Below, one piece after another: positions 21,892 through 33,878 of a stretch of DNA of 64,000 nucleotides. A model generated the notes under the pieces. The model saw only the letters and a list, made by a program, of their open reading frames with translations. It made no database searches and was not told the DNA's origin. Both the position numbers and the translations under genes were made by a program. Origin of the DNA: Spongilla lacustris (taxonomy: Eukaryota; Porifera; Demospongiae; Spongillida; Spongillidae); contig OX442429.1 of NCBI GenBank assembly GCA_949361645.1, forward strand, positions 7,621,873 to 7,685,872, given 5' to 3'. The stretch's first letter is position 1, and each line of letters opens with the position of its first letter.

Positions 21892-22146
21892 CAAGGGCGG
21901 ACGCAGGGGGGGGGTCCGGGGGGTCCGGACCCCCCCCCCGAACCTGTATGTGAATATAATTAATGTATATTAGCGTACTACACGTGTCAATACGCGTAGC
22001 GTACATACAATCCCCCTGTATGTACAATCTGTGGAAAAATAGGAATGCACACCACAAAAATTTTCGCGCGCTTCGCGCGCGCCCCTCCCCCTCATCAATT
22101 ATTCATGTCGGACCCCCCCCTCGCCAAATTCCTGCATCCGCCCCTG
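21892..22146. mobile_element. 255-bp MITE in gene B intron 1
   Basis: Termini CAAGGGCGGACGCAGG and, inverted, CAGGGGCGGATGCAGG, with a 5-bp direct repeat CAGTA on both sides (21887-21891 and 22147-22151). The interior has a CGCGCGCTTCGCGCGCG hairpin and C runs. hAT-like by its ends, although 8 bp would be the usual duplication. Confidence 0.6.
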
Positions 22147-22151
22147 CAGTA

Positions 22152-23640
22152 TAAAAGTGGGGAAAACGTGTACCGGGCAATGTACGTACCGCTCAAAAAA
22201 TCGACCAATTCCATCGAGTGAATACGCACCTTATTTGTCACATGACATGTTTGGTATCAACTTTGACTCATTCTTTAAACACTGTACCGTTTATTACGAG
22301 AGTTTCACGTGTTTTGGTGTTGGCGCAAGGTGTTTCCCAGATGGCGCCAAATTGCCTATTTAATAGCCGCCATTTTTGCACATGGATTGATACTGCGTAC
22401 ATGTAAGTACCGAACGATAATTTACCATACCAGAGAACTTACATGTACCTACCATTCCTTGAAGGCATTCAAGGACTTCGTTCAATGGTTATTTATGGAG
22501 CGTTATAAATAAGACAGACATGAATGATGGTACCATTCTTTAGTTACCATTTATAAGAAAATGACCTATGTACTTTCCAGGGCACCAAGTCAAATATGTT
22601 GACAGCTGGGAATTGGGAAAAACTAGTAGGATCTTTGCCAGATCATGAATCTGATGTTCTGTACCAATACGTAATGTGTCTTGCCTTAGCCAGACTCTCA
22701 TCAATCCAGTACCATCATCTTTGATTCATCCAGGGTGTCCATTGTGGCAAATAGTAGTGTGCAAACCAATTCAAGAATACCTTATATTAAAAAAAAAAAA
22801 CACTGCATTCTGAGTGTAGCAAGTGTGCAAACAGAAGAACAAGTTTTGACAAAACTCATGACGACCTCAGAAAGAATAAACTCAGCCCCAGATGGGATGA
22901 GAGCTTCCTCACAGTTTCAATAGAAAATACGTCACCTCAATAAAATATTGAACAGAAAATAAACCATCACAAAGCCAGTGCTACATGTACATTGAAAAAA
23001 TATCAGCTGTTTAGAAGAGGATGATGTTGCTGCCAATGAAATGCCAAAGAAATATCATGCAGTCAAGTCTGAAGTAAGTTTACCAAGTTGAAGCTGCTCT
23101 GGAAGCCACCAGTGATGTACATGTATACTTGCTTCCGATGTTAAGCCAGAGTTCAAAAGTGACTGTTACTTATGCATGTACTGGGTTCCAAATGTGACCG
23201 GCTGAAAAATGAAATCAAATCAACTACTAGTTGATTATATGTTAGGTGATCTTGAGCTTTGTGACCACTTTTGCCTTAGTGTGTTTGCTTTATTATGTAT
23301 ATAGAAGTGCTCTCTACTCCTATTTTGTCATGCAAATAATTGTTGTAAACATTGTATAATAAGCAAAATTAGATACCAATAGCCTTTATAGGGTCAGAAA
23401 GTTAAATTGGGAACTTTTAGTGATGATGTATATATACCTCACAGTACTACATCGTTTAAAACCATAACCGTGCCAATTTTTGTTTACCGCTCCTATTGAC
23501 TACCGCGTCTCTTTTTTTTGGCTACAAACCATCAATTATTGTTCATAATATGAACGATATCTACACATATGATATACCATTATACTGCATTTCTCACGTA
23601 CTTTCCAGCTATACTAATTTTGTAACTTAAAAACCTATTT
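22152..23640. other. Expanded intron 1 of gene B, no gene seen
   Basis: AT-rich, with short open frames only. No ANK exon or intron block of the family was found here. Confidence 0.4.
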
Positions 23641-23725
23641 CAAAAATTCTTGTAAAGTACCTAGCGGAGGCCTCCGCACAGCGTGTGGGTGTGGCTAGTA
23701 CAATATACATGTAAAAACTGTTTAC

Positions 23726-23860
23726 CCTGCGATTTGAATTTACACATACTCCACTTTTGATCAACCTCACCACCTTGCGAATATCACCTCTCTCTGCAGC
23801 ATCTCCAAGCTCCTGTTCTCCATCTGAAGTTTTGAAGTCATACTTGGGAGTTGGGATCAT
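23726..23860 (-). CDS. Gene B N-terminal cap exon with start codon
   Basis: 45 codons from ATG: MIPTPKYDFKTSDGEQ, then ELGDAAERGDIRKVVRLI and SGVCVNSNRR, ending at the donor GTAAAC in phase 0. It is a weak first ankyrin repeat that would cap the solenoid. Confidence 0.6.
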
Positions 23861-23985
23861 ATCCACTTTACGGACCAGTATGTATACCGTACAAAAACTG
23901 CTAGGCACAACTCCAAGTTCAATACCCCCACGATACTGTTATCAAAATAGGCCTACATCATACGCCAATTGCGTACCGTCTATTA
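23861..23985 (-). promoter_or_regulatory. Conserved 5' flank of ankyrin gene B
   Basis: Contains GGCGTATGATGTAGGCC and TATTGAACTTGGAGTTG as in gene A. Only about 465 bp separates this start from the end of gene C, so promoter elements must be compact. Confidence 0.35.
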
Positions 23986-24145
23986 CATTCTTCATCTTGT
24001 ATTTCCATATAGGGCCAATAATCATTACATAATATGATGTATGGGACAGTGACATCTTGCATCATATTGATTGTCCTTAGCGAATAAATAATTTAGTTAC
24101 TAACCATTCAAGCATGTGTCATCAATGTTGTGGGTTCATGGTAGC

Positions 24146-24151
24146 TTTATT
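24146..24151 (-). terminator. Poly(A) signal AATAAA, ankyrin gene C
   Basis: AATAAA on the minus strand about 175 nt past the gene C stop, in the same context as in gene A. Confidence 0.5.
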
Positions 24152-24325
24152 GCTCATGCACACCCAACATTAGGAGGACTGGAAGGGAAGTAAAGGTGTC
24201 CTTTGTTGAAGTACAAGACTGCCGAGTTGTGTGATGTACATGTGTTTAAAGTGGATATTGGTTAGTGATATCAAATGTAATAAATTGATCACTGCAAAAA
24301 TGGGAACACATAAAAATCTAGCACA

Positions 24326-24442
24326 TTAATAAAAAATTGTCTGAAATGCAGCATCCACATCAATGCCAGGGGAAGAGAGGAGATGTTCCACACAAGTAGT
24401 ATGACCATTCATTGCAGCACGGTGTGATGGAGTATAACCATT
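24326..24442 (-). CDS. Gene C terminal ANK exon with stop
   Basis: NGYTPSHRAAMNGHTTCV...LLSSPGIDVDAAFQTIFY then TAA. Closest to the gene A terminal exon. Confidence 0.55.
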   Translation of the reverse strand, partial: NGYTPSHRAAMNGHTTCVEHLLSSPGIDVDAAFQTIFY

Positions 24443-27400
24443 CTGGAGTGGGTACAATAGTTCAGTCAACATGGTGGGTACCATGTACACATGCACATGT
24501 AGTACATGGTCATCAACACGGCCACTTCAAACATAAAGCCTCTAATTGAAATACATACATCTATGGTCGGCTGAATCTCAACCTGGTCTGTGCCAATCCA
24601 ATGCCACAGCTGTCCTTTCTAGGATAGCTCCTCCGCCATAGACCTAACTTTCACATATAATGTGTTTATTGTCTTCCTTGTATTATCTATGAATATTTCA
24701 CTTAATTTAGAGTTACATGTATGTGTAAAGATGCATGTTTATTGTTATTGTATTTATACAGGGGAGGAAGAGGAGGTTATAGTGAGCGTTATTTATTGTA
24801 TGACAACGGTTATGCATTCCGACAAGCCTTGCTTCAACCGTGTTTTGCCATCTTTCGCGAACTCAGAGAGATAAAAGCATTAATTTTTCCTGCACATGGT
24901 ATATCGTGGAAGAGATAATATATATTATCTCTGATCGTGACCGTTATTCGTTTCCTGCAGGTCATCTTCGAGTTAGATCTACTGTATGAGTGGATAGTCC
25001 CACCAGGTCCCACCTGTATGTTATCACAGACATGGCACTCCCAGAGACCCTCAGATTAGAGAAAAATGAATGAATCAAGATATAAAATCAGTCTGTGTTC
25101 TAGGATTTGTAGACTTAGATTTGCTAAATAATAATATTTAATTACCGTAATTCCTTGTATAATAGGCATCTGGTGTCTTCAAATCCTACATCACCAATTT
25201 TATTTTTACATCTTGTATGAATATCAGTATAATAGTTGCTTGCCTTCCATAGAGAGTTTTGTGCTAAGGTGCAGGGATTTGTGTGGCACCGTGCAATCAG
25301 ATGGCAGGCATGCCATTTATAGTGGACGTTTCTACAGTATCATGGAGAACAAGCTTGGATTTAGGTAACCAAATGGACAAACTTGACATAGTGACATAGC
25401 CCCCTCAAGTATGCTGTTCTTAGCATTATCTACATTCACCTTATCCGTAATGTTCACATCAATACCAGGAGTGGAAAGGAGATGTTCCACACTAGTAGTA
25501 TGACCTCCCCTTGCAGCAAAATGTAATGGAGTAAGGCCATCCTGGAGTGGGTACAATAGTTCAGGTGGGTACAATGTATACATGCATGTACATATATGGC
25601 CAATTGAAATATGAAGCCTCTAGGGTGGACTAGACACATACACGTAAACTTTCATTAATAAAAGTGTAAAGGAAGAGGAGCCGGGCTAATCTATATATCT
25701 CATCATGATGTGATCAACTCACCCTATCCTTATTGTTCACATCAATACCAGGAGTGGAAAGGAGATGTTTCACAGAAGCAGTATGATCTCCCCTTGCAGC
25801 CCAATGTAATGGAGTAAGGCTATCCTGGAGTGGATACAATATTTCAGTCAACATGGTGGGTATAATGTAGACACGTACATTAATTAACATGTATGGCCCC
25901 TTGCAATATGAAGCCTCTAGGGTAGACTATACAACATGTATGTATATGTAAACCTTTATGAAATTATTGCTGCAATCATTAATAAAGGTGAGGAGGAAGA
26001 GGAATCTAATTTATATCTCATCATGATGTGATCAACTCACCCTATCCTTAATGTTCACATCAATACCAGAAGTGGAAAGGAGATGTTCCACACAAGTAGT
26101 ACGACCTTCCATGGCTGCATTAGCACCATCCTGGAGTGGGTACAATAGTTCAGTCAACATGGTGGGTACAATGTACACATGTACATGTAGTACATGGTCA
26201 TCAACATGGCCCCTTCAAACCACTAATGTACATGTAATCAATTTGTTGCAATCTTAGGAGGAAGCCAATTTTTAATGTTAACATCATAGCTGCTGGGATC
26301 GCTTTGGGGGCCAACATTTAAAGTCAATGTTTTTATTCAAGTAAAATGTACAGCCTTGACATAGCCCTCATGCTCTTATACATCATCAAGGACCTAATGT
26401 TATTACATTTCCAAAGCTGATATAACTTTATTGCTATTTTTCAGTACCTATATACAGTTTCACTACGGTGTTAGGCACTAATTCTGTGCCAATATTATGA
26501 TCCAATACCTTGTTGGGTTAAAACATCACATATCTTTTGGCTGGATATGTAAAATTAGTTACAGATGTACATACAGCAATTGAAAACAAATGCTGATCAA
26601 GCCATAATTTTATTCCTAATATCCGTTAGTACATGTAGTTCTATGTAGGATTATCATTTGAAGTGTCGTGAGTATGATTAGCAAAAACACCATATAACTG
26701 ATTGGACTAGATCAAGCATATTTGAACAAAGCCATCGAATATCTAAAATGTAGTCAAACTGCTGGTGCTTAGAAAACTCAGACCACACCTAAAAAAAGGT
26801 TTCTCCTCCTTTCCCTTCCAGATCTGATAAGATAAATGCTTGCCTCCCATAGAGAGTACTAGGTTGGGGCAAGGTGTAGGGATTTGTGTAACACCATGCA
26901 ATCAGATTATAAGACGTGTTCATTTTATAGTGGGGATGGCTTTGTGTTTGATAGAACATGTTTTGGATCTGGGTAGCAAAATGGGATAGCTCCCTCAAGT
27001 TTGAACACTCCACTCCCTCCTGTTCAAACTGTTCTTAGTATTATCATAGCTGTATTATTCATGAATGTAACATTCAATGGACCAACTTACCCCATGATCC
27101 TTAATGTTCACATCAACACCAGGACGTTTTACACAAGTAGTATGACCACTTGATACAGCATAGTGTAATGGAGTATCACCACACTGGAGTGGGTAATACA
27201 GGTAAGCCAACATGGTGGGTACAATGTACACATGTACTTGGTCAGGGCCCCCTCCCTCCCTCCCCCCCCCCCCCCGCCATTTTGATATTCTTATCTAGCT
27301 TGTTCTTTCCATTGTTGCCTGTTGTTTCAGTTCTGCATTGTTGCATATTAAACACATTTTATTTCGAGTACACGCATATATGATATTTAATTAATCACTG

Positions 27401-30400
27401 GAGGCTCGCCTGTACAATTTGTATTCATGCCTAGTTGCAGTGCTGGCCTTAATGCCTGGGTAGGCTGGGGACCACCAGTCAGAGAGCCAGGGCCGATTAG
27501 CTAATTAATTCCTATTAGCACCACAGAGATGGATTTGTAAATAATACAATGTAATGTGCAAATAGGTGCAGGAATCCATGCAATCAGATTGCAGGCATGC
27601 TAATTAGCACTTATAGTGGACAGTATCATGAGATGGCTTTGTGCTTAAGGTAGCAAAATGGACAACTTTAATTAATGTCTTTCAGTCCAGAATGGAGTTA
27701 TACACAAGGTTCTTGGAGGTCCGGCAGAATTGTAATCATCTACCATTTTTACAAATGATACTATTTGATAGACCATGTATAGCAATACAGAGCTGTGACA
27801 GTTATTTGGAAAACCTTTTTCAAGACACGGCTCAAAGCAGTATGCCGCGATGGTATCAGTGGCAAATATCCCTAAAGTGGACAACTTACTATGTTGTGGT
27901 AATGTAGATGTCCTACATTTGCACTGAAGAAGATGTTAAGTACTTAAATGGTGTTGTACTAGCTGATAATAAAACACTTAGTTATATGCAATTTCATACC
28001 ATTTTGAACTCCATTTCTAAAATGAATTATTTTATACAAGCATATGTATGTATTAAACATGAATTATTTTATACAAGCATACGTATGTATTAAACATGAA
28101 TTATTTTATGCAAGCATACGTATGTATTAAACATGAATTATTTCATACAAGCATACGTATGTATTAAACATGAATTATTTCATACAAGCATACGTATGTA
28201 TTAAACATTTGGTTTAATAACTATTTTTCTTCCAGCTAGCGAGGTCATGTGGGTTATCCCCCAGGTAACATTAACATAGCCCCCTCAAGTATGGACACTC
28301 CCTCCTGTTTTAACTGTTCTTAGTATTAATATTATTCATGTAACATTCAGTGGATCAACTCACGTCATCCTTATTGTTCACATCAATACCAGGAGAGGAA
28401 AGGAGATGTTCCACACAAGTAGTATGACCTCCCTTTGCAGCAAAGTGTAATGGAGTATCACCATGCTGGAGTGGGTACAATAGTTCAGACAACATGGTGG
28501 GTACAATGTACACATGTACATGTAGTACATGGTCATCAACATGGCCCCTTCAAACATGATGCCACTAATGTGTACACATACATATATGTAAACAGATGTA
28601 TGCTGTATGAAATTTAATTTAATAGGCTTTTATATGTAAGGTTTCTATAGCAACTAATATGGACCAACTACCAGTCAAATGGAACAACTACACACTGTAT
28701 TATTCACTGATATACAGCAACATTCAATGAACCAACTCACTGTATTCTTAATGTTTACATCAATACCAGGAGTGGAAAGGAGATGTTCCAGACAAGTTGT
28801 ATGACCGTCAATGGCAGCACAGTGTAATGGAGTATAACCATACTAGAGTGGGTACAATAGTTCAGTGACATGGTCATCAACATGGCCACTGATATCACTA
28901 AGGTGTATACTTGTACATGTATGCAGTAAGTATACAAACCATATTATATTGTTCTTTATCTATCAAAACATTCAATGCACCAACTCACCTTATCCTTAAT
29001 GTTCACATCAATACCAGGAGTGGAAAGGAGATGTTCTACACAAGTACTATGACCTCCCCTTGCAGCATGGTATAATGGAGTACAACCACCCTGGAGTGGG
29101 TACAGTGGTTCAGTCACATGTACATGCAGTTAATGGCCCTGAAGCCATATGTACATGAATGGAAAATATATTATATAGTGTAGGAGGAGGTCAATTTATA
29201 TAACATGTACAACACAGCTGCTGGGATAGTTTTTTGGGACCAAAATTTAAAGCCAATGTCAATTCATTCAAGGTGCAGGTAGCAAAATGTACAGCCTTGA
29301 CATAGCCCTCAGGCATGGCCACTCCCCCTCCCTCATGCTTATTCTTTTCTTGGAACAGATTTATATATGCAGATTTATTATATCTTGGACCAGCTCTGTA
29401 GGGACCATCCCCCCCCCCCCCCCCCCCCCCATTGTTCTGTATCTAGATACGATTTTAATGGGCTTATTCTAACTCAAAGATATTGTCCACCCAATATTGG
29501 TCTGCCAAATGGCCTATCACAATTTATTAAAAGCATGTAACCAATAAATGTATGGCTGGATTGAAGTGTAAGGGGGCAGGTACTGTAAACAGATAACCCG
29601 CCCTCTGACTCTTAGAGTACATGTACCAGCACTTTGAGATTTGGTTTGGGTGTAAATTAGATACTCGCTATGGACCATTGCAAGATCATAAATAATGTAA
29701 GCCTACAGCGGTTCCTATAACAGTGCATATCTTATTTTAATAGTGGACCAACTCACCCAATCCTTAATGTTCACATCAATACCAGGAGTGGTAAGAAGAC
29801 GTTCCACACAAGCAGTATGACCTCCCATCACAGAAAGGTGTAATGGAATATAACCACCCTGGAGTGGGTACAATAGTTCAGTCAACATGGTGTAGGTAGA
29901 ATGTACACATGTACATGTAGTACATGGTCATCAACATGGCCCCTTCAAACTTGAAGCCACTAAAGTGTACACATACATGTATGTAAATATATCACCTAGC
30001 TAGGTTGCAAGAAGACAGAAATAGACCAAGGGTTATACTAGGGTTATACTAGGGTTATACTAGTATAATATACTAAAAACTGGATAAAAATAGCTTCAAT
30101 TATTTAGACTTTCAATACTGTTTAAGGGTGATACCAAGCTGCCAAAAATTTAATTAAAATTATATGGATACTCCAGGGTCCTTTCACTTGGATTTTTAGC
30201 CTGAATATAGGTTTTATTTGATTTGCTTGATTCAGATGACGAAGTATTAGTGGAGTGGACAGAAAAGATGGTGGTGAGAAAGGTTGCAAAGTGTGCAAAG
30301 ATGGAGGTGTTGGTGAGAGGACGTGGTGGGAGCAGGCTAGGAGGTGAAGGCCTCCACATGGAGCAGGCTAGGAGGTGAAGGCCTCCACATGGAGCAGGTT

Positions 30401-32670
30401 AGGAGGTGAAGGTCTCCACATGAAGCAGGCTAGGAGGTGAAGGCCTCCACATGGAGCAGGCTAGGAGGTGAAGGTCTACACATGGCAGCAGGCTAGGAGG
30501 TGAAGGTCTACACATGGCAGCAGGCTAGGAAGTGAAGACCTCCACATGGCAGCAGGTGCTGGACAGCCTCTGGGACCCAGCAGACTACTGGATCAGCTAC
30601 CTGGACCTCTTTACCAAAGTGATGAGATTTGTCCCATGGCTGCAATGTAATATGGACAGTTGTGTGCGTGCACCAGACTATGTTATTTCATACTCTCCTC
30701 CTCCTAGCATACATGGAGCTGGTTAAAGGCTAGGCCCTAGTGTCCAGACTTGCACACAATATCATACCAGATGCAAGGCTGTGAGGTAGATATGTATATT
30801 ATACCCCATAGCCTAGTCTGATCTATTTAATAAGCACTCAGCTACAATTTTAATTCGTCTGTAATTGGGTTTGCAGAGTGGTATGTAAAACAACTAATTT
30901 AATATGGACCAACAATTCAAACTCTGACAGGTCAAAGGGAACAACTACACAATGTATTGCAACTCACTACATAATTCTTTATGTTCACATCAATACCAGG
31001 AGTGGAAAGGAGATGTTCCACACAAGTAGTATGACCTCCCCTTGCAGCATCGTGTAATGGAGTATCACCACGCTGGAGTGGAAACAATGTAACACAATGT
31101 TATAATCCCCAGTGCATCAGTATCTTATTTGAATAACCAACTCACCCCATCCTTAATGTTCACATTAATACCAGGAGTGGAAAGGAGACACTCCGCACAA
31201 GTAATATGACCTCCCTCTGCAGCATAGTGTAATGGAGTACGGCCATCCTGGAGTGGGTACAATAGTTCAGTCAACATGGTGGGTACAATGTACGCATGTA
31301 CATGTAGTACATGGTCATCAACATGGCCCCTTCAAACATAAAGCCTCTAATTGACAGGCACATACATGATATGTGAAAAGATGTAATCATTAATAAAGGG
31401 GAGGGGGAAGAGGAGGTTAACATGTACACCACGGCTCTGGATGTGTGATGAGCTTTGTCCTATTGGCCTCAGTTTATTATGGACAGCTGTGCAGACTATG
31501 TTATTTATACTCCCCTCCTCCTAGCCTAGCTGGGGCCCAAGGTTAAAGGCTGGGCCCTAGTGCCCAGAAGGCTGTGTTTACTAAGAGCAACTGCTGTACA
31601 TACAGCACCAGGCCATGTCTGCGTGGGCAAAAATATAAGCCTTCCCTCCACACTGTTAAATGGTGAGCCCGCCAGATCATAAACCAGGTTGTGAGTTTGT
31701 CAAATTAGGGGCAGGCCAATGGGCAGGCCAGGGGGTGGGTAGCGGGTAAGAGTGGTAGATCCCTAGAAATTGCTATACCTTACACCATGTAGACTCGTTT
31801 GATCTATTTAAAACGCACACTGGAATTTGTGTATTGGCTTCCCTACCCCTACAGAGTGGTATGTAAGGTTTCTATAGCAACTAATATGGACCAACAATTC
31901 AAAATCTTACCGAGCAACTACACACTATATTATTCATTGATATACAGCAACATTCAATGGACCAACTCACCCCAGCCTTAATGTTTACATCAATACCAGG
32001 AGTGGAAAGGAGACATTCCACACAAGTAGTATGACCTCCCCTTGCAGCATAGTGCAATGGAGTATAACCACCCTGGAGTGGGTACAATAGTTCAGTCAAC
32101 ATGGTGGGTACAATGTACACATGTACATGTAGTGCATGGTCATCAAAATGGCCCCTCCAACATAAGCCAGAGATTGAAGTACACACCTGTATGTGTGATA
32201 TCATACTTGATGTATGATATTTAGAGTAATCATTAATAAAGGGAGGGGGAAGAGAAGGTTAAGAATAGATTTTGGGACTGATATCAAAAGTCAATGTCTT
32301 CATTCAAGGTGCAGGTAGCAAAATGTACAGCCTTGACATAGCCCTCAGGCATGGCCACTCCCCTCCCTCATGTTCTTATACATCTTCCTATTCATACGCA
32401 TATCTCTCAACCGTAACAGAATACTAAATTTACGGATGTTAACAGCAGTACCAGGAATGGAAAATTCTCTATGACGGTATATAGGATTTGATGGCAACAG
32501 GCAGAGTACAATATACAGTTACATGTACAATGACTGTTTACCCCGCGATTTGAATTTACAGATACTCCATGTTTGATCAACCTCGCCACCTCGCCAATAT
32601 CACCTCTCTCTGCAGCATCTCGAAGCTCCTGTTCGCGAAGCTTCTGTTCTCTATCTGAAGTTTTGAGGGA
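24326..32670 (-). CDS. Ankyrin-repeat gene C (multi-exon)
   Basis: Exons 5' to 3': cap 32542-32654 (open to 32670); ANK 31971-32072, 31146-31247, 30968-31072, 29757-29858, 28989-29090, 28741-28842, 28364-28465, 27091-27183, 26041-26130, 25723-25824, 25440-25541; terminal 24326-24442. All are phase 0 and in frame, giving about 13 repeats. Two repeats are internally shortened (30 and 31 codons) but stay in frame. The shortest intron is about 73 nt (31073-31145). The start codon is unclear: the two ATGATCCC copies 5' of the cap are out of frame with it. Intron 1 and the last intron match gene A, so A and C are full-length paralogues. Confidence 0.6.
25440..25541 (-). CDS. Gene C ANK exon
   Basis: 34 codons opening DGLTPLHFAARGGHTTSV, ending NITDK at a GTGAAT donor. 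Confidence 0.7.
25723..25824 (-). CDS. Gene C ANK exon
   Basis: 34 codons opening DSLTPLHWAARGDHTASV, ending VNNKDR. Confidence 0.7.
26041..26130 (-). CDS. Gene C ANK exon, 30 codons
   Basis: DGANAAMEGRTTCVEHLL: a 12-nt deletion removes the TPLH turn that starts a normal ankyrin helix pair. Frame kept, but the fold of this repeat is doubtful. Confidence 0.6.
27091..27183 (-). CDS. Gene C ANK exon, 31 codons
   Basis: CGDTPLHYAVSSGHTTCV then KRPGVDVNIKDHG: the second helix is shortened. The donor is GTAAG instead of GTGAG. Confidence 0.6.
28022..28210. repeat. 37-bp tandem repeat, 5 copies
   Basis: Unit contains GAATTATTTTATACAAGC and ATACGTATGTATTAAACAT. It lies in an intron of gene C. Confidence 0.85.
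28364..28465 (-). CDS. Gene C ANK exon
   Basis: 34 codons opening HGDTPLHFAAKGGHTTCV, with LLSSPG and VNNKDD. Confidence 0.7.
28741..28842 (-). CDS. Gene C ANK exon
   Basis: 34 codons opening YGYTPLHCAAIDGHTTCL. The acceptor reads CTCTAG instead of CTCCAG but keeps the AG. Confidence 0.68.
28989..29090 (-). CDS. Gene C ANK exon
   Basis: 34 codons opening GGCTPLYHAARGGHSTCV, ending NIKDK. Confidence 0.7.
29100..29750. other. Gene C intron with C21 tract
   Basis: No coding signal. It contains a run of 21 C at 29410-29430 and a stretch near 29560-29690 shared with 35150-35290 upstream of gene D. Confidence 0.5.
29757..29858 (-). CDS. Gene C ANK exon
   Basis: 34 codons opening GGYIPLHLSVMGGHTACV, with RLLTTPG and NIKDW. 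Confidence 0.68.
30330..30560. repeat. 31-bp minisatellite, about 7 copies
   Basis: Unit GGAGCAGGCTAGGAGGTGAA + GGCCTCCACAT. Later copies vary at the ends (GGCAGCAGG...). Confidence 0.85.
30968..31072 (-). CDS. Gene C ANK exon, 35 codons
   Basis: Opens RGDTPLHDAARGGHTTCV and ends NIKNYV before GTGAG. Lies only about 73 nt from the next exon upstream. Confidence 0.68.
31146..31247 (-). CDS. Gene C ANK exon
   Basis: 34 codons opening DGRTPLHYAAEGGHITCA, with the variant GINVNIKDG. Confidence 0.7.
31971..32072 (-). CDS. Gene C ANK exon
   Basis: 34 codons opening GGYTPLHYAARGGHTTCV, ending NIKAG. Its donor side and following intron are the source-like sequence of the inverted copy at 35.37 kb. 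Confidence 0.72.
32542..32654 (-). CDS. Gene C N-terminal cap exon
   Basis: Reads REQKLREQELRDAAERGD then IGEVARLIKHGVSVNSNRG to the donor GTAAAC. An internal small duplication gives QKLREQELR. The frame is open to 32670, where TGA blocks it, and contains no ATG. The conserved CTTCAG at 32655-32660 could be an acceptor from an unseen upstream exon. Confidence 0.5.
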
Positions 32671-32689
32671 TCATACGAGGGATCATATT

Positions 32690-32880
32690 CACTTTACGTT
32701 ATACGTGAACACGATAGTTCTGCAATGAGGTGCAAGGTTAGTTGGGCGTAGCCCGACCTTCCGCCAATACGCGAAGGTCGGGCTACGCCCAACTAGTGCA
32801 AGGTGGGGTCGCGCACAACTCAATATCCACCGAAAATACACCTACATCATATGTCAATTGTAAATATCATACCGACTCTT
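32690..32880 (-). promoter_or_regulatory. Conserved 5' flank of ankyrin gene C
   Basis: Retains ATGATGTAGGTGTATTT-type sequence and ATCCCTCGTATGATCCCT relative to genes A and B, but is split by a 22-bp-arm hairpin insertion. Confidence 0.35.
32739..32795. mobile_element. 57-bp perfect hairpin insertion with 9-bp direct repeat
   Basis: Arms 32740-32761 and 32773-32794 (AGTTGGGCGTAGCCCGACCT + TC and its complement) are perfect, with an 11-nt loop. GTGCAAGGT flanks it on both sides (32730-32738 and 32796-32804). Genes A and B lack it at the homologous place. Confidence 0.65.
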
Positions 32881-33015
32881 AAATTCTTCGTAGCGTACAT
32901 CTTTGTCTATGGCCCGGCCCACCACTATGCAGACTTTTAGACATACGTTACGTTTTGGGCGTGGCCGTTTTGATCGCTTTTTTATTACCGTTCATGTTGT
33001 CTAGGCTACAGGGCC

Positions 33016-33016
<1 letters not shown>

Positions 33017-33051
<35 letters not shown>
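33017..33051. repeat. Poly-C tract, about 35 nt
   Basis: The longest homopolymer in the window. The poly-Gly open frame on the minus strand here is an artefact of it. Confidence 0.9.
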
Positions 33052-33478
33052 TGGAACCGTTGATGAAATAATTAGCCCACATCGCGCACATATAAATACG
33101 TGATAGTTATTAAAGTAGTACCGTATGCTTTTAAACAATTTCGTCACCCCATACACCAGATATATTATATATGCAATCAACCCGAAACGTACATAGGACT
33201 TATAATTATCCACGAAACATTTATTTAATTCTTGCCTTGAATTGGAATAACGGTAGTAACAGTAATAATATAGCTTTACTATGACGTAACATTTTTGAGT
33301 TTGTGAGGCTGTATTGTGTTTCATTGAAGGACAGTACTGTACTAGTAGCCCATTGAATCGATAATACTATTACCAGAGATATATTATCTCTGTGTTACAC
33401 GTAATCTGTGAATAAGGCCTATAGGCTATACATAATGTACCGTATCAGAGATAATATATAAATTATCTCTGGCCGTAT

Positions 33479-33755
33479 CAGGGCCGTTTTAAAAAGTGGG
33501 GTTGAGGACTTGGAGGGCATGCAGACTTGATTTTCAGTACTCATATACCTACTTATAGGCAATTATAAGTTATATAGTTAGCCACATGATTCGCTAAATA
33601 TCGGCATTGTTTTCATACATTATACATTACTCGCCAATTTTTTTCTGGGGCGGAGCCCATGACCCCGATTAGAATTTATAGCGCCATCTCCCACTCCGCC
33701 TCTTCATCAATTTCATTTTGGACACCCCGTCTCCGAATTCCTCCGTCCGCCCCTG
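33479..33755. mobile_element. Possible hAT-type MITE
   Basis: Begins CAGGGCCG and ends CGTCCGCCCCTG. The interior CTGGGGCGGAGCCCATGACC is like the GC core of the elements at 58 and 36.67 kb. Terminal pairing is short and no target duplication is evident. Confidence 0.35.
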
Positions 33756-33878
33756 TTGTCCGTGATATTTTATGGTCCTGGACATAAGTGTGCCACCTTT
33801 TCTTCATATGACAGGTCTCCATTTTACAGTCAGCTGCAGAATTTTTATCACTTCAGAAATGGCAGGAACACGTAAAAA

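Larger units (their letters stand above)
20026..23860 (-). pseudogene. Ankyrin-repeat gene B (degenerate)
   Basis: Cap exon 23726-23860, then ANK exons 21087-21193 (frameshifted), 20769-20864 and 20026-20127, with no terminal exon. It has the only clean in-frame start of the family (MIPTPKYDFKTSDGEQ) but too few repeats and a 5-nt insertion in its first ANK exon. Intron 1 has been enlarged by about 2 kb, including a MITE at 21892-22146. Probably dead or severely truncated. Confidence 0.55.

Noticed and set aside
24721..24918. Plus-strand frame containing YSERYLLYDNGYAFRQALLQ
   Set aside because: Attractive, but it is not conserved in frame in the paralogous blocks at 4.0 and 19.2 kb, so it is treated as a non-coding intron block.
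27641..27907. Plus-strand 88-codon frame in a gene C intron
   Set aside because: No recognisable motif and a low-complexity setting. Could be an old element fragment, but nothing supports a call.
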